Shown here: positions 44,801 to 52,729 of the stretch, one piece after another
How the letters are laid out: every line of letters starts with the position of its first letter
Position numbering within the stretch: position 1 is the stretch's first letter
NCBI RefSeq assembly: GCF_026651855.1
Contig: NZ_CP093280.1
Coordinates: 4,566,001 to 4,630,000 of the forward strand
Reading direction: 5' to 3'
DNA: 64,000 nucleotides
From: Pseudomonas silvicola
GTDB lineage: Bacteria; Pseudomonadota; Gammaproteobacteria; Pseudomonadales; Pseudomonadaceae
The notes under the pieces: generated by a model
What the model was told of the DNA's origin: nothing
The model's input: only the letters and a program-made list of their open reading frames with translations
The model's database searches: none
Position numbers and translations under genes: made by a program

Positions 44801-45484
44801 ATGATTTCCGTACTGCTTGTCGACGATGACGAGGAACTGACCGAGATGCTCAGCGAGTATCTGCAGCGCGAGGGCTTCCATGCCACCGCCGTGCATACCG
44901 GCGAGGAAGGCGAGGTACAGGCGCTGTCCGGGCGCTACAGCATCGTGGTGCTGGACGTGATGCTGCCGCGCCTGTCGGGCATCGAAGTGCTGCGCCGCAT
45001 CCGCGCCACCAGCCAGGTGCCGGTGTTACTGCTGACCGCCCGCGGCGACAATATCGACAAGATCACCGGCCTGGAGCTGGGGGCTGATGACTACGTGCCC
45101 AAGCCCAGCTCGCCAGGGGAGCTGGTGGCGCGCCTGCGGGCGATCATGCGCCGCGTGCAGCCCCAGGACGCGCCGGCCACCGATGCCATTCGTACTGGCC
45201 TGCTGGCCTTGTGGCCGGCCAAGCGCCAGGCCACCTGGCAAGGCAGCGAGCTGGACCTGACCAGCACCGAATTCAGCTTGCTTGAAGAGTTGGCGCGCCA
45301 CGCCGGCCAGGTGGTGAGCAAACAGAACCTGTCTATCAACGCCTTGGGCAGGCCGCTGACCCGCTATGACCGGCGCATCGACGTGCACATCAGCAGCATT
45401 CGCCAGAAACTGGGGCCGCGTTCCGATGCCAAGGCCTGGATTCAGAGTGTGCGCGGCCTGGGCTACCTGTTGATCGCCGAATGA
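44801..45484 (+). CDS. OmpR-family response regulator, CpxR-like
   Basis: A 227-aa regulator: receiver domain with acidic pocket LLVDDDEEL, phosphoacceptor Asp in VVLDVMLPRLSG, Thr in LLTARG and Lys in DYVPKPSS; then an OmpR winged helix ending SSIRQKLGPRSDAKAWIQSVRGLGYLL. The start at 44801 (MISVLLVDDD) is typical; an ATG seven codons upstream is possible. The stop overlaps the kinase start by ATGA. Like other CpxR relatives it probably responds to envelope stress, which would suit the adjacent bamA gene, but no CpxR box pair was found. Confidence 0.88.
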   Translation: MISVLLVDDDEELTEMLSEYLQREGFHATAVHTGEEGEVQALSGRYSIVVLDVMLPRLSGIEVLRRIRATSQVPVLLLTARGDNIDKITGLELGADDYVPKPSSPGELVARLRAIMRRVQPQDAPATDAIRTGLLALWPAKRQATWQGSELDLTSTEFSLLEELARHAGQVVSKQNLSINALGRPLTRYDRRIDVHISSIRQKLGPRSDAKAWIQSVRGLGYLLIAE

Positions 45485-46746
45485 TCAGGCCCAGCCGGCT
45501 GTTCTGGAAGCTGTTCCTGGCGTTCTGGCTGGCCACCAGCCTGACGTTCCTGATGGGCCTGGCGATCTTGGTGCTGGGCCGCTTCTTTCCGGGCGACCCG
45601 CAGATCGGCACTGTGTTCTTCAATACGCAGCACGTGATCGAACGGTTTGGCGTGGACGCGGGCAAGCCGCTGTTGACGGTGTGGGCCGACGACCTGCACG
45701 GCAAGCAGGTGGGACTGTATGACCAGCAGGGCCACCTCCTGGCCGGCAGTCCCGTGCCTGCCGGTGCCTACAACCTTGCCGTGACGGCTGCCGATGGTCA
45801 GGTTGTCACCCTGCGTGCTCCTGAAGACCCTGGGGCGCCGGAAGGCAAAGGCCCCAGTCACGCCATTCCGCTGCTGGTGGGCACGGTGATGAGCGCATTG
45901 TTCAGCTGGTACCTGGCTTATTACCTGGTGTGGCCCTTGGTGCACCTGCGTCGAGCCATGCGCAATGTCGCCCAGGGTCGGTTCGACACCCGGGTCAAAC
46001 CGATCATGGGCCGGCGTCGCGATGAAATCGTCGACCTGGCCGAAGACTGCGACCGCATGGCCACCCAACTGAAACTGCTGGTGGATGCCCAGCAGCACCT
46101 GCTGCATGACATTTCCCACGAGTTGCGGTCGCCGCTGACGCGGATGCGCGCGGCCATCGGCCTGCTGCTGCAGGACCCCGACCGTCTGGAGATGCTGGGG
46201 CGCATCGAGCGTGAGTCGGAACGTATCGACACCCTGATCGAGGAGCTGCTGACCCTGGCCCGGGTGCAGGGACGCCCAGAGAGCCTGGGCAGCGAGCGGC
46301 TGGATGTGATCGAGTTGCTGGCTGATATTGTCGAGGATGCACAGTTCGAAGCGGGCATCAAGGGCTGCCAGGTGATACTGGCCGCGCCCACGACCTTCGT
46401 CAGTCAGGTGAATGGCGAACTGTTGTATCGCTGCTTCGAGAACGTGGTACGTAACGCAGTACGCTATACCGCGCCCGCCACCCAAGTGTGCGTCACGGCC
46501 ACCACCGGTGAGCCGTGGGACTGGTTGCATGTACGAATCACCGACCGGGGCCCGGGTGTGGAGCCCCACCGCCTGCGCAGCATCTTCACGCCCTTCGAGC
46601 GTGGTGCCGAACAGGCCCAGGCAGGCTTCGGCCTGGGCTTGGCCATCGCCCAGCGCGCGGTGGAAATGCATGGCGGGCAGATCGTCGCCAGCAACGGCGC
46701 CGAGGGTGGGCTGATCGTCGATATCGCGTTGCCCCGCAAGGCCTGA
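45481..46746 (+). CDS. Inner-membrane sensor histidine kinase, CpxA-like
   Basis: A 421-aa kinase: TM1 (about 10-33), a short periplasmic sensor (about 35-135), TM2 (about 138-160), HAMP (to about 215), HisKA with HDISHELRSPLTRMR and HATPase (N box NVVRNAVRYT, G boxes DRGPGVEP and GFGLGLAIA). Forms a two-component system with the regulator just upstream through a 4-bp overlap. The CpxA resemblance rests on domain order and H-box sequence; the signal is not known. Confidence 0.88.
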   Translation: MIRPSRLFWKLFLAFWLATSLTFLMGLAILVLGRFFPGDPQIGTVFFNTQHVIERFGVDAGKPLLTVWADDLHGKQVGLYDQQGHLLAGSPVPAGAYNLAVTAADGQVVTLRAPEDPGAPEGKGPSHAIPLLVGTVMSALFSWYLAYYLVWPLVHLRRAMRNVAQGRFDTRVKPIMGRRRDEIVDLAEDCDRMATQLKLLVDAQQHLLHDISHELRSPLTRMRAAIGLLLQDPDRLEMLGRIERESERIDTLIEELLTLARVQGRPESLGSERLDVIELLADIVEDAQFEAGIKGCQVILAAPTTFVSQVNGELLYRCFENVVRNAVRYTAPATQVCVTATTGEPWDWLHVRITDRGPGVEPHRLRSIFTPFERGAEQAQAGFGLGLAIAQRAVEMHGGQIVASNGAEGGLIVDIALPRKA

Positions 46747-46912
46747 GCCGGACCCCACCCGGTCCCACGGCGGCGCGCTGCCCGTGGTTGATCTTTACCC
46801 AATATTACATCGCCTTGACCGCCTTGAACCTGCCCCCCGCGTAAGCTTTTCCCACGGCGCCAGTTGCGCATGGAGAGCTGGATGCGCTGGATACTCAGTG
46901 ATCGAGGCGATG

Positions 46913-47122
46913 ATGAAAGACCTGATACGTTCTGTTGGCTTGACCTTTCTGCTGGACCATAAAGTGGTACGCAGCCCCTGGTATGCCGATCCGGCAACCC
47001 CGGTATTCGTCAGTGCCTGTGACTTCAATGTGGTGCAAGGCCAGGTGGCCGCCTACACGTTCGCATTCGCCCACCCGGTGGCGGTGCAACTGCCGTGGCA
47101 GGCAGTGGAGGGCGCGCGATGA
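46913..47122 (+). CDS. Small unknown protein (69 aa)
   Basis: A short frame beginning MKDLIRSVGLTFLLDHKVV with GAGG five bases before the second of two adjacent ATG codons. Its stop overlaps the next start in ATGA fashion, which supports it as real. No family recognised; no signal peptide or clear membrane helix. Confidence 0.55.
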   Translation: MKDLIRSVGLTFLLDHKVVRSPWYADPATPVFVSACDFNVVQGQVAAYTFAFAHPVAVQLPWQAVEGAR

Positions 47123-47538
47123 AACTCAAGCGCAAGGCCCTTCGCGCCCGCCCGGCCAAACCCCTGGCCGAGGAAGTGCCGGTGGCCATCCAGGATGCAT
47201 TGCAGGACCAACTGCGCGCCTACCTGGGCCGCGGCTTCACCCCGGTACTGCTGGGCAGTGGCGGGCGTGACGGTTCGCGGCGCTACCACCTGCAGATCCA
47301 CCACGATAAGAGCGGCCAGTTTCTGGAACTGCATGGCGACTTCAATAGCCGCTGTGCCGAGGACATCTTCAAAGTGGCCCACCAGATGAAAACCCTGCTG
47401 GCACCCGCGCCCAGCGCCCTGGGCGCCAATGTGCGGCTGATCGCGCGCATCACCGACCTGCCATGTCCCGACGCGCTGAAGGCAATCGCCCGCCAGCTCA
47501 CCGGTGACAAGCGCACCTTCCGGTTCGCCGAAGAGTGA
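47119..47538 (+). CDS. Unknown protein (139 aa) coupled to the preceding small gene
   Basis: Starts at the ATG overlapping the upstream stop codon. The N-terminus is strongly basic (MKLKRKALRARPAKP). The body shows a YHLQIHHDKSGQFLELHGDFNSR segment and a C-terminal helical part. It could bind nucleic acid, but no known domain was recognised. Codon use matches neighbouring resident genes. Confidence 0.65.
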   Translation: MKLKRKALRARPAKPLAEEVPVAIQDALQDQLRAYLGRGFTPVLLGSGGRDGSRRYHLQIHHDKSGQFLELHGDFNSRCAEDIFKVAHQMKTLLAPAPSALGANVRLIARITDLPCPDALKAIARQLTGDKRTFRFAEE

Positions 47539-47596
47539 CCTCGGCGAGCTGGCACTGAGGTTCCAACCCGATAAACAAATCACATACCTGCTTAAG

Positions 47597-47625
47597 GAAT
47601 ACCCGGAGGCGCGCTTCGGGTATTC
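47597..47625. promoter_or_regulatory. Perfect 9-bp inverted repeat upstream of the MFS importer gene
   Basis: GAATACCCG and CGGGTATTC flank an 11-bp spacer, 84 bp before the importer start codon. No T-run follows, so it is more likely an operator or mRNA structure than a terminator. The binding protein is unknown. Confidence 0.4.
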
Positions 47626-47708
47626 GCCCGTAAAGTCACGCTCACCGTAGTACCCCGATGGCCCGCAGAGGCCACGGCAACCTTACAAAAACAACAAGGT
47701 GATAAAAC

Positions 47709-49043
47709 ATGCGCAACACCTCCGTCGACATCAAGGCGTGGATCGACAACCGCCCCGTAGGCGCTTACCAGTGGCTGATCATGGTGCTGTGTTTCCTGGT
47801 CGTCGTGTTCGATGGCCTGGACGTGGCCGTGATGGGCTTCATCGCACCGTCGCTGACCCAGGAATGGGGCCTGACCAAGGCCGCGTTCGGCCCGGTGATG
47901 AGCGCCGGCATGATCGGCCTGGCCATCGGCGCCCTGACCGCAGGCCCTTACGCGGACCGTCTGGGCCGCAAGAAAATCCTGTTGATTGCGGTCACCGGTT
48001 TCGCAGTATTGAGCCTGGCTTGCGCCTTCGCTCGCAACCCCTGGGAACTGGCCGGACTGCGTCTGTTGTCTGGCGTGGCCCTTGGCGCGGCCATGCCTAA
48101 CACCACCACGCTGCTGTCGGAGTTCCTGCCACAGCGCAACCGCTCGCTGTTCATCACCGTGATGTTCACTGGCTTCAACCTGGGCTCCGGTGGCGGCGGC
48201 CTGGTGGCAGCCTGGTTGATTCCGGCCCACGGCTGGCAGTCGGTGCTGCTGGTAGGGGGTTTGCTGCCGTTGGTGCTGCTGCCGTTCCTGTGGCTATTGC
48301 TACCGGAGTCCCCCCGTTTCCTGGCGACCCGCAATGCCTCGGCTGCCAGCATCGCCAAGGTGCTGAACAAGCTGGGCGGGCGCTTCGATGCCGATACCGT
48401 GTTCACCCTCAGCGAGCCTCCGGCGCAGAACAAGGCCCCGGTCAGCCAGTTGTTCACTACCACTTACCGCACCGGTACCCTGGCGCTGTGGGCCACCTAC
48501 TTCATGGGCCTGATGGTGATCTACCTGACCATGGGCTGGCTGCCGACCTTGTTGCGTGACGGCGGCCTGCCTATCGAGCGTGCGGCCACCATCACCGGGC
48601 TGTTCCAGATCGGCGGCACCGTGGGCGCCATCGTGGTGGGCTGGATCATGGACCGTCGCAACCCCAACCGCGTCATCGCCACCTCGTATGCCCTGGGCGG
48701 TGCCTGCATCCTGTTGCTGGGCGCCTTCAGCCTGGAGTCGAGCTTGCTGGCCGTGGGCGTGATCGCCGCTGGTTTCTTCATGAGCGGCGCGCAAACCGGC
48801 CTCAACGCGTTCGCCCCCAACTACTACCCCACGGACTTCCGTGCCACGGGCGTCAGCTGGATGCTGGGCATCGGTCGCTTCGGCGCGATCTTCGGTTCGC
48901 TGATCGGCGGCGCCGTGCTCAGCATGGGCCTGAGCCTGCCCGCCCTGTTCGCCATGCTTGGCGTGCCCGCGTTCTTCGCTGCCGTGGCGATCCTGGCCAA
49001 TGGCGTGGCCCGGCGTCGCGCCGCTCAGCCGCTGGCGGCCTGA
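47709..49043 (+). CDS. MFS aromatic-acid:H+ symporter (AAHS family)
   Basis: A 444-aa transporter with 12 predicted membrane helices. Signature motifs of the BenK/PcaK/GalT group are present: DGLDVAVMGFIAPSL in TM1 and GPYADRLGRKK in the loop between TM2 and TM3. It probably imports benzoate, hydroxybenzoate, gallate or a related acid with protons across the inner membrane. The porin gene that follows supplies the outer-membrane route, a common pairing. No ring-cleavage genes are in the window to define the substrate. Confidence 0.9.
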   Translation: MRNTSVDIKAWIDNRPVGAYQWLIMVLCFLVVVFDGLDVAVMGFIAPSLTQEWGLTKAAFGPVMSAGMIGLAIGALTAGPYADRLGRKKILLIAVTGFAVLSLACAFARNPWELAGLRLLSGVALGAAMPNTTTLLSEFLPQRNRSLFITVMFTGFNLGSGGGGLVAAWLIPAHGWQSVLLVGGLLPLVLLPFLWLLLPESPRFLATRNASAASIAKVLNKLGGRFDADTVFTLSEPPAQNKAPVSQLFTTTYRTGTLALWATYFMGLMVIYLTMGWLPTLLRDGGLPIERAATITGLFQIGGTVGAIVVGWIMDRRNPNRVIATSYALGGACILLLGAFSLESSLLAVGVIAAGFFMSGAQTGLNAFAPNYYPTDFRATGVSWMLGIGRFGAIFGSLIGGAVLSMGLSLPALFAMLGVPAFFAAVAILANGVARRRAAQPLAA

Positions 49044-49155
49044 GCCTCTGGCCGGGTGAGAGCCCGGCCAGCTCCCTCCTTGTCGCTTCACCTCCGGCGC
49101 CCTGCCACCTGGGCGCAGGGGCCCGCTTGTCCTCATGAAATGGAAAACAATAACA

Positions 49156-50403
49156 ATGAAAATGACATTCAAGCCTCGCCTGGTCGGCACCCTGGCACTG
49201 CTCGCGAGCCTGCCGCTGGACGCCATGGCCGAAGGGTTCGTCGACGACGCCAGCGTCAACCTCAACCTGCGCAACTTCTACCTGAACCGTAACTTCACCA
49301 ATCCCGGCTATGGCCAGAACCAGGCGGAGGAGTGGACCCAGAGCTTCATTCTCGACGCCCGCTCCGGCTTCACCCAGGGGGTGGTGGGCTTCGGTGTCGA
49401 TGTGCTGGGGCTGTATTCGATCAAGCTCAACGGTGGCGGTGGCAGCGGCGGGTCGCAACTGCTGCCGGTGGACCACGACGGTGACCCGGCGTCCACCTTC
49501 GGGCGCCTTGGCGTGGCCGGCAAGATGAAAATCAGCCAGACCGAATTGAAAGTCGGCGAATGGATGCCGGTGCTGCCCATTCTGCGTTCCGACGACGGCC
49601 GTTCGCTGCCCCAGACCTTCCAGGGCGGCCAGATCACCTCGAAGGAAATCAACGGCCTGACCCTGTACGGTGGGCAGTTCCGGCAGAACAGCCCGCGCAA
49701 TGACTCGAGCATGACCGACATGTTCATGCAGGGGAACACCACGGGTACGTCTGACCGTTTCAACTTCGCGGGTGCCGAATACACCTTCAACGACAAGCAT
49801 ACGATGGTTGGCGCCTGGAACGCCCAGCTCAAGGATGTCTACCAGCAGCAATACGTGCAGTTGCTGCACAGCCAGACCGTAGGGGCGTGGACCCTGGGTG
49901 CCAACCTGGGCTATTTCTGGGGCAAGGAGGATGGCAGCGCCCTGGATGGCGACCTGGACAACCGCACCCTGTCCGGGATGTTCTCCGCCCGTTACGGCGG
50001 CGGTACCCTGTGGGTGGGCCTGCAGAAGCTGACCGGCAAGAACGCCTGGATGCGCGTGAACGGCACCAGCGGCGGCACCCTCGCCAACGACAGCTACAAC
50101 TCCAGCTTCGACAGCGCCCAGGAGCATTCCTGGCAGCTGCGCTATGACTATAACTTCGCGGCGCTGGGTATTCCCGGGCTGACCCTGATGAACCGCTACA
50201 TCAGCGGCAGCAATGTGCACAGTGGCACCATCACCGATGGCAAGGAGTGGGGCCGCGAGAGTGAAATCGCCTACACCCTGCAAAGCGGCACCTTCAAGGA
50301 CCTCAACGTGCGGCTGCGCAACTCCAGCATTCGCCGCGACTACAGCACCAACGAGTTCGACGAAAACCGCTTGATCGTCAGCTACCCGTTGTCGCTGTTC
50401 TGA
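49156..50403 (+). CDS. OprD-family outer-membrane porin, BenF/PhaK-like
   Basis: A porin of 415 aa from the chosen start with a signal peptide ending near DAMAEGF. OprD hallmarks: early NLNLRNFYLNRNF strand, GFGVDVLGLYSIKLNGG, KVGEWMPVLPILRSDDGRSLPQTFQGG, and a C-terminal strand ending SLF with terminal Phe. It should form an 18-strand channel for carboxylates. It follows the importer gene by about 110 bp and is presumably co-expressed. The start is uncertain among three closely spaced ATGs (49135, 49156, 49162). Confidence 0.9.
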   Translation: MKMTFKPRLVGTLALLASLPLDAMAEGFVDDASVNLNLRNFYLNRNFTNPGYGQNQAEEWTQSFILDARSGFTQGVVGFGVDVLGLYSIKLNGGGGSGGSQLLPVDHDGDPASTFGRLGVAGKMKISQTELKVGEWMPVLPILRSDDGRSLPQTFQGGQITSKEINGLTLYGGQFRQNSPRNDSSMTDMFMQGNTTGTSDRFNFAGAEYTFNDKHTMVGAWNAQLKDVYQQQYVQLLHSQTVGAWTLGANLGYFWGKEDGSALDGDLDNRTLSGMFSARYGGGTLWVGLQKLTGKNAWMRVNGTSGGTLANDSYNSSFDSAQEHSWQLRYDYNFAALGIPGLTLMNRYISGSNVHSGTITDGKEWGRESEIAYTLQSGTFKDLNVRLRNSSIRRDYSTNEFDENRLIVSYPLSLF

Positions 50404-50461
50404 CCTGAGGGCGCGGGTTGCGGTACCATGGGCGTTTTTCCTGCATCACGGAACCGCGCCC

Positions 50462-50863
50462 ATGGCCGCCACCCACAAGCAAGACAAACGCGCCGCCCGC
50501 GCCAAGACCAAGGCCAAGCAGAACCGCGTCAAGCGCGCCGCGCCCGAAGTAGAGTTGGACCCCGACGACCAGCGCATCGACTTTGAGTCGGTGGATTTGA
50601 CCGAGCTGTTCAAATTGATGCGCGATGCCGAACAGCAAAGCCAGCAGGCCTTGTGCGTGGCGTTCCTGGCGCACCCGTTGCTGACCCTGGTGTTCGAACA
50701 GGAAGGCGAGGAGGGCGCCATGGATTTCATCCTCGCCGCCTTGCTGGAATACCGCCAATGGTCGGCGGGCGCCGACGAAGCCCAGGCCCTGGCATGGATC
50801 GAGTCCCCCGCCTTTCAGGCCGATTACCTCGCCGCTTCCGAGCAGGTCGCGCAGCAGGGCTGA
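50462..50863 (+). CDS. Small conserved hypothetical protein (133 aa)
   Basis: Basic N-terminus (MAATHKQDKRAARAKTKAKQNRVKRAA) followed by an acidic helical body (DLTELFKLMRDAEQQSQQALCVAFLAHPLL). It has a proper ATG and good codon use. I recall similar proteins in other Pseudomonas genomes but no function. It is soluble and has no recognised domain. Confidence 0.65.
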   Translation: MAATHKQDKRAARAKTKAKQNRVKRAAPEVELDPDDQRIDFESVDLTELFKLMRDAEQQSQQALCVAFLAHPLLTLVFEQEGEEGAMDFILAALLEYRQWSAGADEAQALAWIESPAFQADYLAASEQVAQQG

Positions 50864-50947
50864 CCTGCCCTGTTCGTTGGGAAAGGGGCGGCGCTGTGAT
50901 GTGACCCGCGTCGGCAGCGCAGCCTCAAATCGTCGGGTCCTGAGGGC

Positions 50948-52249
50948 TTAGGGCAGGAACCGTCTCAGAACGGGGCGCGCGGCGCCATCCACGATATGGT
51001 CCGCCACCATCAGACACTTCCCATCATTCTGAATGGCGATGGCAGGGACATTATTCGCACCGGGAAAAAGAAGATAGCCCTCATCGCCAAAGCTGGTGTC
51101 GGGTCGTCCGTCCGGCAAGAACCGGGCAAGTACCGCCTGGTAATTGTGAATAGCTATCACTTCTCCGCTCACCCAGAGCTCCCCGGCGGTGGGCGTGGCG
51201 ACGATGCTGCGAAACCGGAATGGGTCAGGTAAAAATGATTTTTGCGTGGCGGTGAAGGTGCTATCCAATTGGCCCGTTGCCGTGTAGCCAAGGATGATGC
51301 CCTCGGCGGGAGGCTCTTGAACCTGAGTGCCGAAGTTGCCGACGGCAATGATTCGCTGAGCGGCGGTCACCAAGACTCCACGGATCTGGGTTCCGACCCC
51401 CTTGTCGATCACCGTCATGCCGTCATCGCCAAAATCTGAGACAGGATTGCCTTGCTCGTCAATCATGGCCAGGATTACCTTACCGAGGCGCTTGCCGCTG
51501 ATCACCCATCGGTCATTGGATAACGGCACCCGTGTGGTGAAGTCCACCGGCTCACTGCCGATACGAATCTCTGTATAGCCATCGCCATGAAAATCCTTGT
51601 CATAGGAGCCATCGTGGTTGAGCTTGATCAGGTAGGTATGGGATCTCGGTCCGTTAATCTGCTGATGCTTGTAAAAGAGAATGATCTTGTTTTCTCGTGT
51701 TTCCCAGGCACCAATGAGCGGGTCAGCAGGTGGTGGGGAGTCCTTATCGCTCGGGAGGGCAGCCAAGGGCGGGAAGTTCAGAATAAGCTTGCCGTCGTCG
51801 CTGAACGACGTGTCCCTGTTTCCATCACCGTCATAGGCGGTACATCCCAACAGGTATTGGTTGCCGTTGAGGTCCAGTATGAGCCATGACAAAAGCAGGC
51901 GGTCACCCACCAGGCTCACCGCATAGGGAACGCCGTGATAGTAGTCGTTTCCGTCTCCGGTCACATCGTCCTGGATATAGCCCTTGTTCTGTCCGAACGT
52001 GTCGTCCAGTTTTCCTGCTGAAGTCAGCTTGAGCAGGTACCCGCCAGTTCCCGCGGATCCCAAATATGCGTCTGCCGCTAACAGGATCGAGCCATCAGAC
52101 AGTGGCAGGAGTGCGCGCACATACCCCACGTGCTCAAGGCCTGGGGTGTCTTCCATCAGTTTGGTGATCCAGAGTTCGCCGTCAACGCCGAAGTCTGGGT
52201 CCAGGTGCGGGAACGGTAGCGAAGCGGAAGTGGTCATGGTCGGGCTCAT
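50948..52249 (-). CDS. Delta-60 repeat protein (predicted beta-propeller)
   Basis: A 433-aa protein built from repeats with the signature L-D-x-T/S-F-G-x-x-G: LDPDFGVDGEL, LDDTFGQNKGY, RDTSFSDDGKL, YDKDFHGDGY, VSDFGDDGMTV, LDSTFTATQ and PDTSFGDEGYL, about 55-65 residues apart. Such delta-60 repeats are thought to form propeller-like surface structures. There is no signal peptide and no ribosome site stands out, so export, if any, uses another route. The base composition is less GC-rich than flanking genes, suggesting later acquisition. Confidence 0.82.
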   Translation of the reverse strand: MSPTMTTSASLPFPHLDPDFGVDGELWITKLMEDTPGLEHVGYVRALLPLSDGSILLAADAYLGSAGTGGYLLKLTSAGKLDDTFGQNKGYIQDDVTGDGNDYYHGVPYAVSLVGDRLLLSWLILDLNGNQYLLGCTAYDGDGNRDTSFSDDGKLILNFPPLAALPSDKDSPPPADPLIGAWETRENKIILFYKHQQINGPRSHTYLIKLNHDGSYDKDFHGDGYTEIRIGSEPVDFTTRVPLSNDRWVISGKRLGKVILAMIDEQGNPVSDFGDDGMTVIDKGVGTQIRGVLVTAAQRIIAVGNFGTQVQEPPAEGIILGYTATGQLDSTFTATQKSFLPDPFRFRSIVATPTAGELWVSGEVIAIHNYQAVLARFLPDGRPDTSFGDEGYLLFPGANNVPAIAIQNDGKCLMVADHIVDGAARPVLRRFLP

Positions 52250-52729
52250 TCAGGGGGGGTGAATGGCCAGCTTAGGCGGAACGGCTTGACGCCCTCTACT
52301 GTCATATTTGCCAGTTTTATTTTTGTCGTCGTTCCGCTTTCTGTAAGGAAAAGCCCAGCGCTTGGGCGCCACCCGGCCGTGCAGCCTACTCCCCCAACGT
52401 ATCATTTCTGAAAAACACGCAATTGCATTTGCGATTGTTATTGAGAGTTATTACCATCAACGTGCCGCGACAGGTTGCACCTCGTTGAACAGCGCTGCAT
52501 AGCGCGGGCATCAGCCCTTTACGCCTCGCCCGATCGTTTCGCTCACGCCTGCAAAAGCTTGGCCGGCCGACGTTCGCCCATGGGAAGTGGTGGGGGCCAC
52601 TGGTAACGCTTACGGGGCAGGGTGCCTGGAAAGACGATCTGCAAGAAGCGGTGTGAGTCATTCAAAGGCTGCGCTTTAAGGCGCAGGACAAAGACATCTG
52701 TCATCAACAGATCATGCAAAGGAAGTGGT
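52250..52729. promoter_or_regulatory. Divergent promoter region with Fur-box-like sequence
   Basis: A 480-bp region without a gene. It is AT-rich at 52290-52460. Around 52422-52443 the sequence ATTGCATTTGCGATTGTTAT resembles Fur operators upstream of Pseudomonas TonB-receptor genes (about 13 of 21 positions by eye). That fits iron repression of the receptor-fes-mbtH-NRPS block, though it lies almost 290 bp before the start codon. Confidence 0.42.
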
